A stretch of 64,000 nucleotides of DNA from Kineosporia sp. NBRC 101731 (lineage in GTDB: Bacteria; Actinomycetota; Actinomycetes; Actinomycetales; Kineosporiaceae): assembly GCF_030269305.1 (NCBI RefSeq), contig NZ_BSTC01000011.1, forward strand, positions 62,001 to 126,000, given 5' to 3'. Below the pieces are notes generated by a model. That model had not been told where the DNA came from. It searched no databases and saw only the letters and a program-made list of their open reading frames with translations. The position numbers and the translations under genes were made by a program. Below are positions 35,488 through 43,458 of the stretch, one piece after another; the stretch's first letter is position 1; every line of letters starts with the position of its first letter.

Positions 35488-37038
35488 CTACCAGTCGGTG
35501 GGCTCGTAGTCCTTGAGGAAGATGCCGTACAGGTCCTCGCCGGCCTCGCCCCGCACGATCGGGTCGTAGACCCGGGCCGCTCCGTCGACCAGGTCCAGGG
35601 GGGCGTGGAAACCCTCGTCCGCCAGCCGGATCTTGGTCGGGTGGGGCCGCTCGTCGGTGATCCAGCCGGTGTCGACGGCCGTCATCAGGATGCGGTCGCT
35701 CTCCCACATCTCCCGCGCGCTGGTGCGCGTGAGCATGTTCAGCGCGGCCTTGGCCATGTTCGTGTGCGGGTGGCCCGGGCCCTTGTACCCCCGGCTGAAC
35801 TTGCCCTCCATGGCCGACACGTTGACCACGTACTTGCGGTGCGAACCGGCCGCGGCCATTGCCGGGCGCAGTCGGCTGATCAGGATGAACGGCGCGACGC
35901 TGTTGCACAGCTGCACCTCGAGCAGCTCCACCGGGTCGACCTCCTGCACCGGCTGCACCCAGCTGTTGGTGTGGTGCAGGTCGGGCACCAGGCCCCCGGC
36001 GTCGATCGCGGTGTTGGCGGCGATGCGAGCAGGGGACGCGGAACCGGCCGTGAGCGCGAGAGCTGTCAGGGCGTGGGGGGAGGGCGCCCAGTGGCCGTTG
36101 CTCACGCCGCCCTCCTCGTGCACCGCGCCCGCGATCGCGTCGATGGACGCCGGGTGCGCCTCCGGGGTGCGGCCGATCGTCAGCATCTCCGGCAGCGGGC
36201 CCTCGGGCAGCGGCGCCGACTCGGCAGCGGCCAAGGGGGCGTACGAGCCGGGGGAGCGGCGCACCGTCTGCGCGGCGTTGTTGATCAGGATGTCCAGCGG
36301 ACCCTGCGCGGCCACGTCGTCGGCCAGCGCGCTGACCTGGGCCGGGTCGCGCAGGTCGATGCCGATGATGCGCAGCCGGTGGATCCAGTCCTGGCTGTCG
36401 TCCATCGAGGTGAAGCGGCGCACGGCATCGGCCGGGAAGCGCGTGGTGATGGTCAGGTGCGCGCCGTCGCGCAGCAGCCGCAGCGCGATGTGCATGCCGA
36501 TCTTGGCCCGCCCGCCGGTGAGCAGGGCGCGGCGGCCGGTCAGGTCGGTTCGCGCGTCGCGGCGCTGCCGGTTCTTCGCGGCGCAGTCGGGGCACAGCTG
36601 GTGGTAGAACACGTCGACCCGGGTGTAGCGCTTCTTGCAGGTGTAGCAGCCGCGCGGGCGCATGTACTCGCCGGCCGAGCCGGTCTCGTCGCCCGTGCCC
36701 TGGTTGGCCTCGGCGGCCGCCGAGGACAGGGGCAGACCCTGGGTCTCGTCGTCGATGCGGCCGGGGGCCCCGGTGGCTGTGGCTGCCGTCACGGCGGCGT
36801 CGTTGGCGTTGATCGTGGCCCGGCGCTGGGCGCGGCGGTCCAGCTTGGCCGCCTTGAAGATCTTCGCAGTGGCCAGCCGCACCTTCAGGAAGTCCGGGTG
36901 CTCGGCCGGCAACTGCTCCACACGGGCCAGTACCTGCAGGCAGAGGTCCAGGTCAGCGGGGTCGATGCCCTCGGCACCGGGGTCGCCGGTGCCGTCGCTC
37001 GGGTCGGTCTCGGCCTGGTCGTCGAGTTGCGCCGTCAT
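35488..37038 (-). CDS. SDR-fold protein with N-terminal helical domain and zinc ribbon
   Basis: The 516-residue protein has an acidic/helical N-terminal part (residues 1-150), a C4 zinc ribbon near 150-175 (CYTCKKRYTRVDVFYHQLC then PDC), and a Rossmann SDR domain: LTGRRALLTGGRAKIGMHIA for nucleotide binding, ILINNAAQTVRR, and VNVSAMEGKF with the conserved serine. Where ordinary SDRs have YxxxK, this one reads HTNMAKAALNML, with threonine in place of the catalytic tyrosine. The family is recognisable as an unusual zinc-ribbon SDR group, but its reaction is not known to me. It ends 1 bp from the stop of the kinase/GGDEF gene (convergent). Confidence 0.8.
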   Translation of the reverse strand: MTAQLDDQAETDPSDGTGDPGAEGIDPADLDLCLQVLARVEQLPAEHPDFLKVRLATAKIFKAAKLDRRAQRRATINANDAAVTAATATGAPGRIDDETQGLPLSSAAAEANQGTGDETGSAGEYMRPRGCYTCKKRYTRVDVFYHQLCPDCAAKNRQRRDARTDLTGRRALLTGGRAKIGMHIALRLLRDGAHLTITTRFPADAVRRFTSMDDSQDWIHRLRIIGIDLRDPAQVSALADDVAAQGPLDILINNAAQTVRRSPGSYAPLAAAESAPLPEGPLPEMLTIGRTPEAHPASIDAIAGAVHEEGGVSNGHWAPSPHALTALALTAGSASPARIAANTAIDAGGLVPDLHHTNSWVQPVQEVDPVELLEVQLCNSVAPFILISRLRPAMAAAGSHRKYVVNVSAMEGKFSRGYKGPGHPHTNMAKAALNMLTRTSAREMWESDRILMTAVDTGWITDERPHPTKIRLADEGFHAPLDLVDGAARVYDPIVRGEAGEDLYGIFLKDYEPTDW

Positions 37039-37135
37039 GATGTGTGAACCGCTCGGGTTTCTGCTCGGGAAGCTGTCGGGGTGACCTGAAGAAGATACGC
37101 AATCGCCGGACCAGGTCGCGACGCGTTCACCCCTA

Positions 37136-37190
37136 GCCGTCAGACCGCCGTCAGACCGCCGCCAGACAGCCGTCAGATGGCCGTCAGATG
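37136..37190. repeat. Five tandem 11-bp repeats ending in the HEAT-protein stop codon
   Basis: Units GCCGTCAGACC, GCCGTCAGACC, GCCGCCAGACA, GCCGTCAGATG and GCCGTCAGATG follow one another directly. The last unit contains the TGA stop (minus strand, 37186-37184) of the leftward gene, so the array appears to have grown out of the 3' end of that gene. The remaining 97 bp up to the SDR start hold nothing recognisable. Confidence 0.85.
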
Positions 37191-37723
37191 GCCAGGGCCA
37201 ACTGGGTGCGGGAGGGCAGGGTGACGCGGCCCGCGTCGAGCGAGCTGGGCATGGCCTCGGGGGCGTGGTCGGCCAGCCACTGCCGCTCCAGGGCCGAGAG
37301 CCGGATCCACTCCTGACGCAGGAACCCGACCAGCTCCACCGCCTTGCGCGAGCCGATCGGCGCGTGGATCAGCAGGTAGGAGATCGGCATCGCGGGCGGC
37401 AGTGCGGCCCGCCGGGGCCCGCGCTCGATCACCTCACCGGCGAAGAACTCCATCACCGAGTCCCAGGCCCGCCCGTCGCCCACGTGGTAGAGCAGGTCGG
37501 CCGCGCACTCGCGGACCGCCCGGGTGCGGTCGGTCAGGAGCGCGGCCAGATCCCCGGTGGCGCCGGTCCCGGCCAGGCAGGCCAGGGCCACGACGGCGGC
37601 GCAGCGCAGGTCCTGCCGCCCGGGCCCGGTCGCGGCGATGAACTCACGCAGCTCGACCGAGGCCTGGGGCCTCGTCGACGTCCCCAGTTCGAGGGCCCTC
37701 AGAATTTCGGTACCCGGATTCAC
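37184..37723 (-). CDS. Small HEAT-repeat-like protein of unknown function
   Basis: The 179-residue protein is mostly alpha-helical, with two to three HEAT-like helix pairs (RQDLRCAAVVALACLAGTGA, LAALLTDRTRAVRECAADLL, and YHVGDGRAWDSVMEFFAG). Such repeats usually form a protein-binding scaffold. The GTG at 37723 is chosen because AGGGAGGA stands about 9 bases before it; the frame extends 15 codons further to an ATG without such a site. There are no membrane segments or signal peptide. It stands alone between the zinc-ribbon SDR and a divergent methyltransferase. I do not recognise a specific family. Confidence 0.7.
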   Translation of the reverse strand: MNPGTEILRALELGTSTRPQASVELREFIAATGPGRQDLRCAAVVALACLAGTGATGDLAALLTDRTRAVRECAADLLYHVGDGRAWDSVMEFFAGEVIERGPRRAALPPAMPISYLLIHAPIGSRKAVELVGFLRQEWIRLSALERQWLADHAPEAMPSSLDAGRVTLPSRTQLALAI

Positions 37724-37833
37724 CGCGCGTCGTCCTCCCTGGTGAACTCCCTGGTGAAAGGACCTCACAAACTAGTGGATCGGCGCTGCGTAATTCGCTG
37801 GCTCCGGGGAGCCGGTCCCGGGAGTATCCGGAC

Positions 37834-38595
37834 ATGGACCGACACCGTGTCTCCCGTCTCGCCCACCGTGACCATCCGATCGCCGCCCCGCTGAACGACG
37901 AGGCGGTCGACGAGGTGCTACGGCACGCCCTGGTTCCCGAAGAGGAGCTGCATCTGCTGGATCTGGGCTGTGGCGGCGGGGAATGGATCCTGCGGGCCCT
38001 GGAGCGGTCCGGGTCCGCGAGCGCCGTCGGCGTCGACGTCTCGGAACCCGCACTCGCGCACGCCACGGCGCAGGCGCAGCGGCGCGGGGTGGCGGAGCGG
38101 CTGGTTCTCGAGCGTGAGGACGCCGGTCAGCTCGCCTCCGGGGGGTCTTACGACGTCGTGTTCGCCGTGGGGGTCAGCCACGTCTTCGGGGGACTGGCCC
38201 CGACCCTGGAGGTGGCGGCCGAACACCTGGCGCCCGGCGGACGGCTCGTGATCGGTGACGGTTTCTGGGCCGCGCCGCCCTCGCCGGAGGCCGTGGAGAT
38301 GCTCGGGCCACTGCTGGACCTGGCCGGGAGCATGGCCGTGGTGACGGGCGCGGGCTGGACGCCGGCGCACGGGCACATCAGCACCCGCGCCGAACTCGAC
38401 GCCTACGAATGGGCCTGGACCGGGTCGCTGGCCGGCTGGGCGCTGGACCAGCCGCCCGGTTCCCCGGACGCCGCCGATGCCCTCGCGGTGGCGCAGGGAC
38501 ACCTGGAGGAATGGCTGCGCGACTACCGCGACACGTTCGGATTCCTCACCCTCGTGCTGCGCCGCCCGCCGTCTGCCCTGTTGCCTCCGGCGTGA
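37834..38595 (+). CDS. SAM-dependent methyltransferase, class I
   Basis: This 253-residue protein has the Rossmann methyltransferase motifs: motif I ELHLLDLGCGGGEWILRAL, motif II AVGVDVSEPALAHATAQ, an acidic post-II residue in EREDAGQL, and motif IV YDVVFAVGVSHVFGG followed by LAPGGRLVIGDGFW. The N-terminus is polar, with a possible cap formed by HRVSRLAHRDHPIAAPLND. It is a soluble enzyme that probably methylates a small molecule. It is divergent from the HEAT-like gene and convergent with the metal ATPase; neither gives a clue to substrate. Confidence 0.88.
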   Translation: MDRHRVSRLAHRDHPIAAPLNDEAVDEVLRHALVPEEELHLLDLGCGGGEWILRALERSGSASAVGVDVSEPALAHATAQAQRRGVAERLVLEREDAGQLASGGSYDVVFAVGVSHVFGGLAPTLEVAAEHLAPGGRLVIGDGFWAAPPSPEAVEMLGPLLDLAGSMAVVTGAGWTPAHGHISTRAELDAYEWAWTGSLAGWALDQPPGSPDAADALAVAQGHLEEWLRDYRDTFGFLTLVLRRPPSALLPPA

Positions 38596-38677
38596 CCACA
38601 ATGCTCCTGTCGATGGCCGGGCGATTCAGGCGTGCCTGCCCATCGCTGTGGACTCACGTCTTCATGCACGCCAAGGG

Positions 38678-40594
38678 TCAAACTCGCCAGTGCTTCTCGC
38701 GCAGCAGGCGGAGCCCGTTCAGCCCGACGATCACGGTCGATCCCTCGTGCCCGGCCACGCCCAGCGGAAGGGGCAGGTCGCCCAGCAGGTCCCAGAGCAC
38801 GAGCGCGGTGATGAAAGTGGCCGCGATCGTCAGGTTCGCGATCATCACCCGCCGGGCCTTGCGCGACAGGGCGATCACCGCCGGTACGGCGGTCAGGTCG
38901 TCGCGCACCACCACCGCATCGGCAGTGTCCAGCGTGAGGTCCGCCCCGGCGGTGCCCAGGGCGATGCCGACATGGGCCGCCGCGAGTGCGGGGGCGTCGT
39001 TGATGCCGTCGCCGACGAAGGTCAGGTGTTCGCCCTCGGCCTGCAGTTGCCGGATCGTGTCGAGCTTCTGGTGGGGGAGAAGGCCGGCCCGCACGTCCCG
39101 CAGGCCGGTCTGCCGGGCGACGTGAGCGGCGGCGGCCGGGTTGTCGCCGGTCAGGAGCAGGGGCGGCCGGCTGGTGAGGGTGGTCGCGGCGGCGATCGTT
39201 CGGGGTGCGTCCGGGCGCAGTCGGTCGGTGAACCCGGCGACGGCGGCGAGGTCACCGTCGATGTGCACGAGGACGACGGTCTCGCCGCGGTTCTGGAGTT
39301 CGGTGACGAGGGGGAGGTGCTGTCCTCGGGGTGAACTGATGACGAGGTGGTGGCCCTCCACGGTTCCCTCCACCCCCACCCCGGGGTGGGCCGAGAAGTC
39401 TTGTGCGGGAGGGACGTCCATCATCTGCTCCCTGGCTTCCCGCCCCACGGCCCGGGCGATCGGATGCTCGCTGCCGTGCTCGACGGCGGCGGCCAGGCGC
39501 AGGATCTCGCTCGTGGACCAGGTGCCGAACGGGTGGACGCCGGCGATCACCGGGGCGCCGTGGGTGAGGGTGCCGGTCTTGTCGAACGCGACCTGGGTGG
39601 TGGTGGCGAGTCGTTCCATCACCACGGCCGACTTGATCAGCACGCCGTGGCGCCCGGCGTTTGCGATCGCCGCGAGCAGCGGGGGCATGCTGGAGAGCAC
39701 GATCGCGCACGGGGAGGCGACGATCATGAACGTCATGGCGCGCAGCAGAGCGTCTTTCGGGGCCTCACCGAGGATGAGGGGCACGGTGAGCAGGAGCACG
39801 GTGGCGGCGACCATGCCGATCGAGTAGCGCTGCTCGACCTTCTCCACGAACAGCTGGGTGGTGGCCCGGGTGTTGGCGGCCTCCCGCACGAGTCCGGCGA
39901 TGCGGGCCACCACCGAGTCCTGGGCGGGCCTGGTGACCCGCACGCGCAGCATCCCGGTGCCGTTCAGCGTGCCCGCGAACACCTCGTCGCCGGGCTGCTT
40001 CCCGGCGGGCAGGGGTTCCCCGGTGATCGTGGCCTGGTCGACGTCGCTGACGCCGGAGACGACCTGGCCGTCGGCCCCGATCCGTTCCCCGGGGCGGACG
40101 ATCACCTCGTCGTCGACGGCCAGGTCGGTGGTGGGAACGGTCTGCTCGCCGCGGGCGGTCACCCGTACGGCGGTCTCGGGCGCCAGCTCGAGGAGCCCGC
40201 GTACCGAGTCTTCGGTGCGGGCGGTCGCGAAGGCCTCCAGCGCACCGGAGGTGGCGAAGATGACGATGAGGAGGGCGCCGTCGAGCACCTGCCCGATCGC
40301 GGCGGCGCCGATCGCCGCGACCACCATGAGCAGGTCCACGTCGAGGGTCTTCTCCCGCAGCGCTCTCAGGCCGGCGAGTGCGGGCTCCCAGCCGCCGGCG
40401 GCGTAGCAGCCCAGGTAGAGGGTCTCGGTCAGGGCCGGTGGGGTCGCGGCGACCTGGGTGAGCAGGCCCAGCAGGAACAGGCCGAGTGAGGCTGCTGCCC
40501 ATCGCATCTCGGGGAGGGCGAGCCAGCGGGTGGATCGGGCGCCGGGTGCCGGGGTGGACGGGGCCGGGTGTTCGGCGACGGCCGTGGGCGGCAT
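38678..40594 (-). CDS. Heavy-metal P1B-4-type ATPase (CoaT/CtpD-like, Co2+/Fe2+ class)
   Basis: The 638-residue pump has the P-type core: phosphorylation motif DKTGTLTHG, actuator loop TITGEPLPAGKQPGD, nucleotide domain with SEHPIARAVG, and the hinge GDGINDAPALAAAH. The membrane metal motif is SPC (MTFMIVASPCAIVLSSMPP) rather than CPC, and the last helices carry HEGSTVIVGLNGLRLL. SPC plus HEG(G/S)T is the signature of subgroup P1B-4, which exports cobalt or ferrous iron, and sometimes zinc or nickel. No N-terminal metal-binding domain is present, as usual for this subgroup. The ATG at 40594 was chosen over longer frames that run into the operator. It is divergent from an ArsR-type sensor. Confidence 0.92.
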   Translation of the reverse strand: MPPTAVAEHPAPSTPAPGARSTRWLALPEMRWAAASLGLFLLGLLTQVAATPPALTETLYLGCYAAGGWEPALAGLRALREKTLDVDLLMVVAAIGAAAIGQVLDGALLIVIFATSGALEAFATARTEDSVRGLLELAPETAVRVTARGEQTVPTTDLAVDDEVIVRPGERIGADGQVVSGVSDVDQATITGEPLPAGKQPGDEVFAGTLNGTGMLRVRVTRPAQDSVVARIAGLVREAANTRATTQLFVEKVEQRYSIGMVAATVLLLTVPLILGEAPKDALLRAMTFMIVASPCAIVLSSMPPLLAAIANAGRHGVLIKSAVVMERLATTTQVAFDKTGTLTHGAPVIAGVHPFGTWSTSEILRLAAAVEHGSEHPIARAVGREAREQMMDVPPAQDFSAHPGVGVEGTVEGHHLVISSPRGQHLPLVTELQNRGETVVLVHIDGDLAAVAGFTDRLRPDAPRTIAAATTLTSRPPLLLTGDNPAAAAHVARQTGLRDVRAGLLPHQKLDTIRQLQAEGEHLTFVGDGINDAPALAAAHVGIALGTAGADLTLDTADAVVVRDDLTAVPAVIALSRKARRVMIANLTIAATFITALVLWDLLGDLPLPLGVAGHEGSTVIVGLNGLRLLREKHWRV

Positions 40595-40640
40595 GGGAGC
40601 CCCTTCCGGGAGGAACGGCGGAAGGCCGAAGCTATCAGAA

Positions 40641-40662
40641 CATGTGAAGAGATATTCATATG
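40641..40662. promoter_or_regulatory. ArsR-type operator candidate between metal ATPase and its repressor
   Basis: CATGTGAA-GAGATA-TTCATATG is an inverted repeat with 7 of 8 paired positions, the size and A/T character of CzrA/NmtR-class operators. It is 47 bp upstream of the ATPase start and 74 bp upstream of the ArsR gene start, in a markedly A/T-rich island, so it could repress both promoters. Confidence 0.7.
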
Positions 40663-40735
40663 AGCCGATGTCTGCGGTGCCGGGTGGGCGGGGACTTTCG
40701 GCCCTGGTCAGTGACGGCACGGTAAAGTCGCGCCT

Positions 40736-41089
40736 GTGGGACACGGAGTGCAGGGACGCGACCGGCCTCCGGTCCGTCTGGACGCGGAGACCGCGGCTCA
40801 CGTCGCCACCACCCTGCAGGCCCTGGCCACCCCGAGTCGCCTGCTGATCCTCACCGAGCTGCGCCAGGGTCCCCGGGCCGTGAGTGAGCTGGCCGAGGCC
40901 GTGGGCATGGAACAGTCCGCGGTGTCGCACCAGCTACGGCTGCTGCGCAACCTCGATCTCGTGGTCGGGACCCGGTCGGGCCGCAGCATCGTCTACAGCC
41001 TGTACGACCAGCACGTGGCCCAGTTGCTCGACGAGGCGATCTATCACAGCGAGCACCGCAGGCTCGGCGTGAGTGACAAACTCGCCTGA
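40736..41089 (+). CDS. ArsR/SmtB-family metal-sensing repressor (NmtR/CzrA-like)
   Basis: The 117-residue protein has the ArsR winged helix (LATPSRLLILTELRQGPRAV, SELAEAVGMEQSAVSHQLRL, then the GTRSGRSIVYSLYD wing). In the C-terminal helix it has DQHVAQLLDEAIYHSEH, which matches the alpha-5 metal site DxHx10HxxH of CzrA and NmtR that binds zinc, cobalt or nickel. There is no alpha-3 cysteine pair, so it is not an arsenic or cadmium sensor. It is divergent from the P1B-4 pump and should lift repression when cobalt, nickel or zinc is high. The start is GTG at 40736, or GTG at 40748. Confidence 0.92.
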   Translation: MGHGVQGRDRPPVRLDAETAAHVATTLQALATPSRLLILTELRQGPRAVSELAEAVGMEQSAVSHQLRLLRNLDLVVGTRSGRSIVYSLYDQHVAQLLDEAIYHSEHRRLGVSDKLA

Positions 41090-41164
41090 CACCTGGGCTA
41101 CCCGGGCATCAGACGACACAATGGCATCTCGTTCGAGGTGCTGGACCGTGTGGGGAGTCGCCGG

Positions 41165-41761
41165 ATGACCGAGTCGAAGACCATCGGGATCGTGCTGTTC
41201 GACGGGGTCGAGGAGCTGGACGCCGTCGGCCCGTGGGAAGTGCTGGCGTCCTGGACGCTGAACCATCCCGATGACGGCTACCGGGTGCTCACCCTCTCGC
41301 CCGACGGTGAGGTCGTGACCTGCGCCAAGGGCATGCGGATCACCCCCGACCACTCCTTCGCCTCCGCCCCCGCACTCGACGTGGTGCTGCATCCGGGCGG
41401 CCAGGGCACCCGCCGGCTCCTGCGCCAGGCCCGCCACCTGGACTGGGTCCGCGAACAGGCTGCCCGCGCCGAGCTGATGACCAGCGTCTGCACCGGGTCG
41501 CTGGTCTACGCCGCGGCCGGCCTGCTGACCAACCGCCCGGCCACCACCCACTGGGGCTCGCTCGACCTGCTCACCGAACTCGACCCGACCGTCCGGGTGG
41601 ACGAGAAGGCCCGGTTCGTGGACGACGTCACCGTCGTCACCAGTGCGGGAGTGTCGGCGGGCATCGACATGGCCCTGCACCTGGTCTCCCGGCTGAGCTT
41701 CCCCGACCGGGCCCGCGACGTGCGGCGGGGGATCCAGTACGACCCCGAACCACCGGTGTAG
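41165..41761 (+). CDS. DJ-1/PfpI family protein (isonitrile hydratase-like)
   Basis: The 198-residue protein belongs to the class I glutamine-amidotransferase-like fold: IGIVLFDGVEELDAVGPWEV at the start, acidic residue before the nucleophile, and the nucleophile elbow SVCTGSLVYAAAGLL with cysteine, then TTHWGSLDLL and TSAGVSAGIDMALHLV. The pattern is close to isonitrile hydratases and to the amidotransferase domain of AraC-type regulators, but no DNA-binding domain is fused here. The role is unknown; it may be hydratase, glyoxalase or stress-related. The ATG at 41165 is used because the 9 codons before it are not conserved in type. Confidence 0.88.
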   Translation: MTESKTIGIVLFDGVEELDAVGPWEVLASWTLNHPDDGYRVLTLSPDGEVVTCAKGMRITPDHSFASAPALDVVLHPGGQGTRRLLRQARHLDWVREQAARAELMTSVCTGSLVYAAAGLLTNRPATTHWGSLDLLTELDPTVRVDEKARFVDDVTVVTSAGVSAGIDMALHLVSRLSFPDRARDVRRGIQYDPEPPV

Positions 41762-42550
41762 CTTCATACGGCCGCAGCGCTGAACGCCGGTGAGGGCATC
41801 CCGATGAGGCCGTGGCGGGAGATCGAGATGGAACGCAGTCTGTAGCTGCACCTGGCCAGGGTTCCTGAATTGGTCGAGGGGCAGATCGCAGCACCGCCGA
41901 CCAGCGCCTTGGCACAGGTTGCCGAGGCTATGGTCGCTCTCGAAGGCCGGCCGGATCGGGGAAGTTCTGTGCGCTGTGGCCGCACGGAACTTCCCCAGTA
42001 CTGGATAACGGTGGCCCCGGGTCGATCGGTGAGCTAGCAACTCAAGAGGGCGACTGTCCACGCCGATTCAGCGGCCCATGCGGCCCGAAGACGTGATCTC
42101 CGAACTTCCGCCAGAGTACTCGGACTGGACCTGCGCGAAGACGGCCGTCAGCCGGGGCATGTCTCCAATGCAGGTCATTTGCACGATCGCCCTCTACCGA
42201 TGCCCGGTGATTTGGAGCGAGGAGTTCACCGCCGCCGGGGGCCCCGAGTCGTCTGTACCGGCGGAGGTCCTGGAGCGTCGCGTGGCCAGACGCCATAACA
42301 AGCACGATGAGAAGGACAAGAGGGTGCAGCGATGTGTCTTTCTGGACACGGCAGGAGAAGTCATTCCGTCTTCGGCCACGAGTGGGCACATCGCCCGTTG
42401 CGATCTGCGGACAGTTCCTCCCCGGTAAGGCATGGTCGAGGTGCTGGCTCTATCCGGTGTCGACCGGGCGATCCTGCCCGGCCGCCAGCTATTTGACCCG
42501 GACAACCGCACTTGGCCCACCTCATCAGGAAGGAGTGATCCGGCGGGAGG
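41762..42550. other. Non-coding or decayed stretch of about 790 bp
   Basis: No convincing gene is present. The base composition is lower in GC than the flanks and no frame shows the strong third-position G/C of neighbouring genes. One + frame after 41829 reads LHLARVPELVEGQIAAPPTS onward to about 42035 and looks like a gene remnant; a TAG stop interrupts it just before that segment. A frame of 116 codons at 42078-42428 and an opposing one at 42042-42389 have no recognisable features. Together with the two pseudogenes to the right this looks like a decay zone. Confidence 0.55.
41958..41996. terminator. Hairpin terminator candidate downstream of the PfpI-type gene
   Basis: A 16-bp stem (GGGGAAGTTCTGTGCG at 41958-41973 with CGCACGGAACTTCCCC at 41981-41996, one G-U pair) closes a 7-base loop. 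It lies about 200 bp after the PfpI stop, in non-coding sequence, without T-tract. Confidence 0.65.
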
Positions 42551-42844
42551 TCAGCGCGAGGCGACCTTGTTCATCTCGGACTGGTAGTACAGCGGGAAGG
42601 TGCCGAAGACGAAGATCAGCAGCAGTCCCAGGACCCCGTTGCAGGTGGGCGGCAGGCCCGCGGCTTTCTGGGCGTCGGCGATCCGCTGCCCGGTGCGGTA
42701 GATGCTGACGAACGGCGGCACGACGACGAACGCCCCGAACGTCACCGCGATCAGCGAGACGAGCGGGTTGACGTCCGAAGCCGGGTTGATCCGCGTCTCG
42801 TTGTTGATCTTGTAATACCAGACCAGGTTGTAGATCCCAGTGAC
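42551..42844 (-). pseudogene. DUF4234-type membrane protein, 3' remnant
   Basis: On the minus strand the open frame reads TGIYNLVWYYKINNETRINP followed by two hydrophobic segments (VNPLVSLIAVTFGAFVVVPP and GVLGLLLIFVFGTFPLYYQ) and ends MNKVASR. This is the core and C-terminal part of a DUF4234 family membrane protein. The N-terminus is missing: at about 42844 the sequence changes abruptly to a fragment of an enolase-superfamily gene in the opposite direction. An internal ATG at 42745 could make only a 64-residue piece. Confidence 0.75.
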
Positions 42845-43415
42845 ATCGGGCGATTGTCGACGAAGCTGGGGCCTCGGTGGGCCGCAGCGGTCTGGCCACG
42901 CAGGCCATCGCGGCGATCGACGTGTGTCTCTGGGATCTCAAGGCTCGCCGGGCCGGCCTGTCGGTGGCCAAACTGCTCGGTACCCATCGTGACTCGGTGC
43001 GCACCTACAACACCTTGCCCGGGCTCTGGACACCCCCATCGCCACCGGGGAGATGCTGACGAGCGTCGCCGAGCACGTGCGGCTCATCGACCTCGGCGCC
43101 AGTGACATCGTGCAGCCCGATGCCCGGCGCGTCGGTGGCATCACCCAGTTCCAGAAGCTCGCCGTCTACGCCGAGCACCGCCGGCTCGACCTGGCCCCGC
43201 ACTTCGCCATGGAGATCCACCTGCACCTGGCCGCGGCCTACCCACTGGAGCCGTGGGTGGAGCACTTCGACTGGCTCGAGCCGCTGTTCGAGGAGTCATG
43301 GGTGACGGCCGATGGACGCATGCAGGTTTCCGGGCGACCCGGACTGGGCATCACCCTGACCGGTCAGGCCCGGGCCTGGACCGTGGCCACGGCCGAATGC
43401 GGAAAGTTTCCCTGA
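42844..43415 (+). pseudogene. Broken mandelate racemase / muconate lactonizing enzyme-like gene (enolase superfamily)
   Basis: Two pieces in different frames are visible. Piece one (42844-43010) reads IVDEAGASVGRSGLATQAIA, DVCLWDLKARRAGL and RDSVRTYNT, from the middle of the N-terminal half of an enolase-superfamily protein. Piece two (43038-43415) resumes at IATGEMLTSVAEHVRLIDLG, DIVQPDARRVGGITQF and LAPHFAMEIHLHLAAAYPLE to a normal C-terminus. The first ~80 residues and about 100 residues of the barrel, including the KxK and metal-ligand region, are deleted, with a frameshift at the join. It cannot make an active enzyme. Confidence 0.88.
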
Positions 43416-43458
43416 AACACCCGCCCCGGGGGGCGGGCGCGCGTCCATCATCGACAAC

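Noticed and set aside
42078-42428. A 116-codon + strand ORF in the decay zone
   Set aside because: No third-position GC bias, no ribosome-binding site, no recognisable fold, and an equally long opposing frame.
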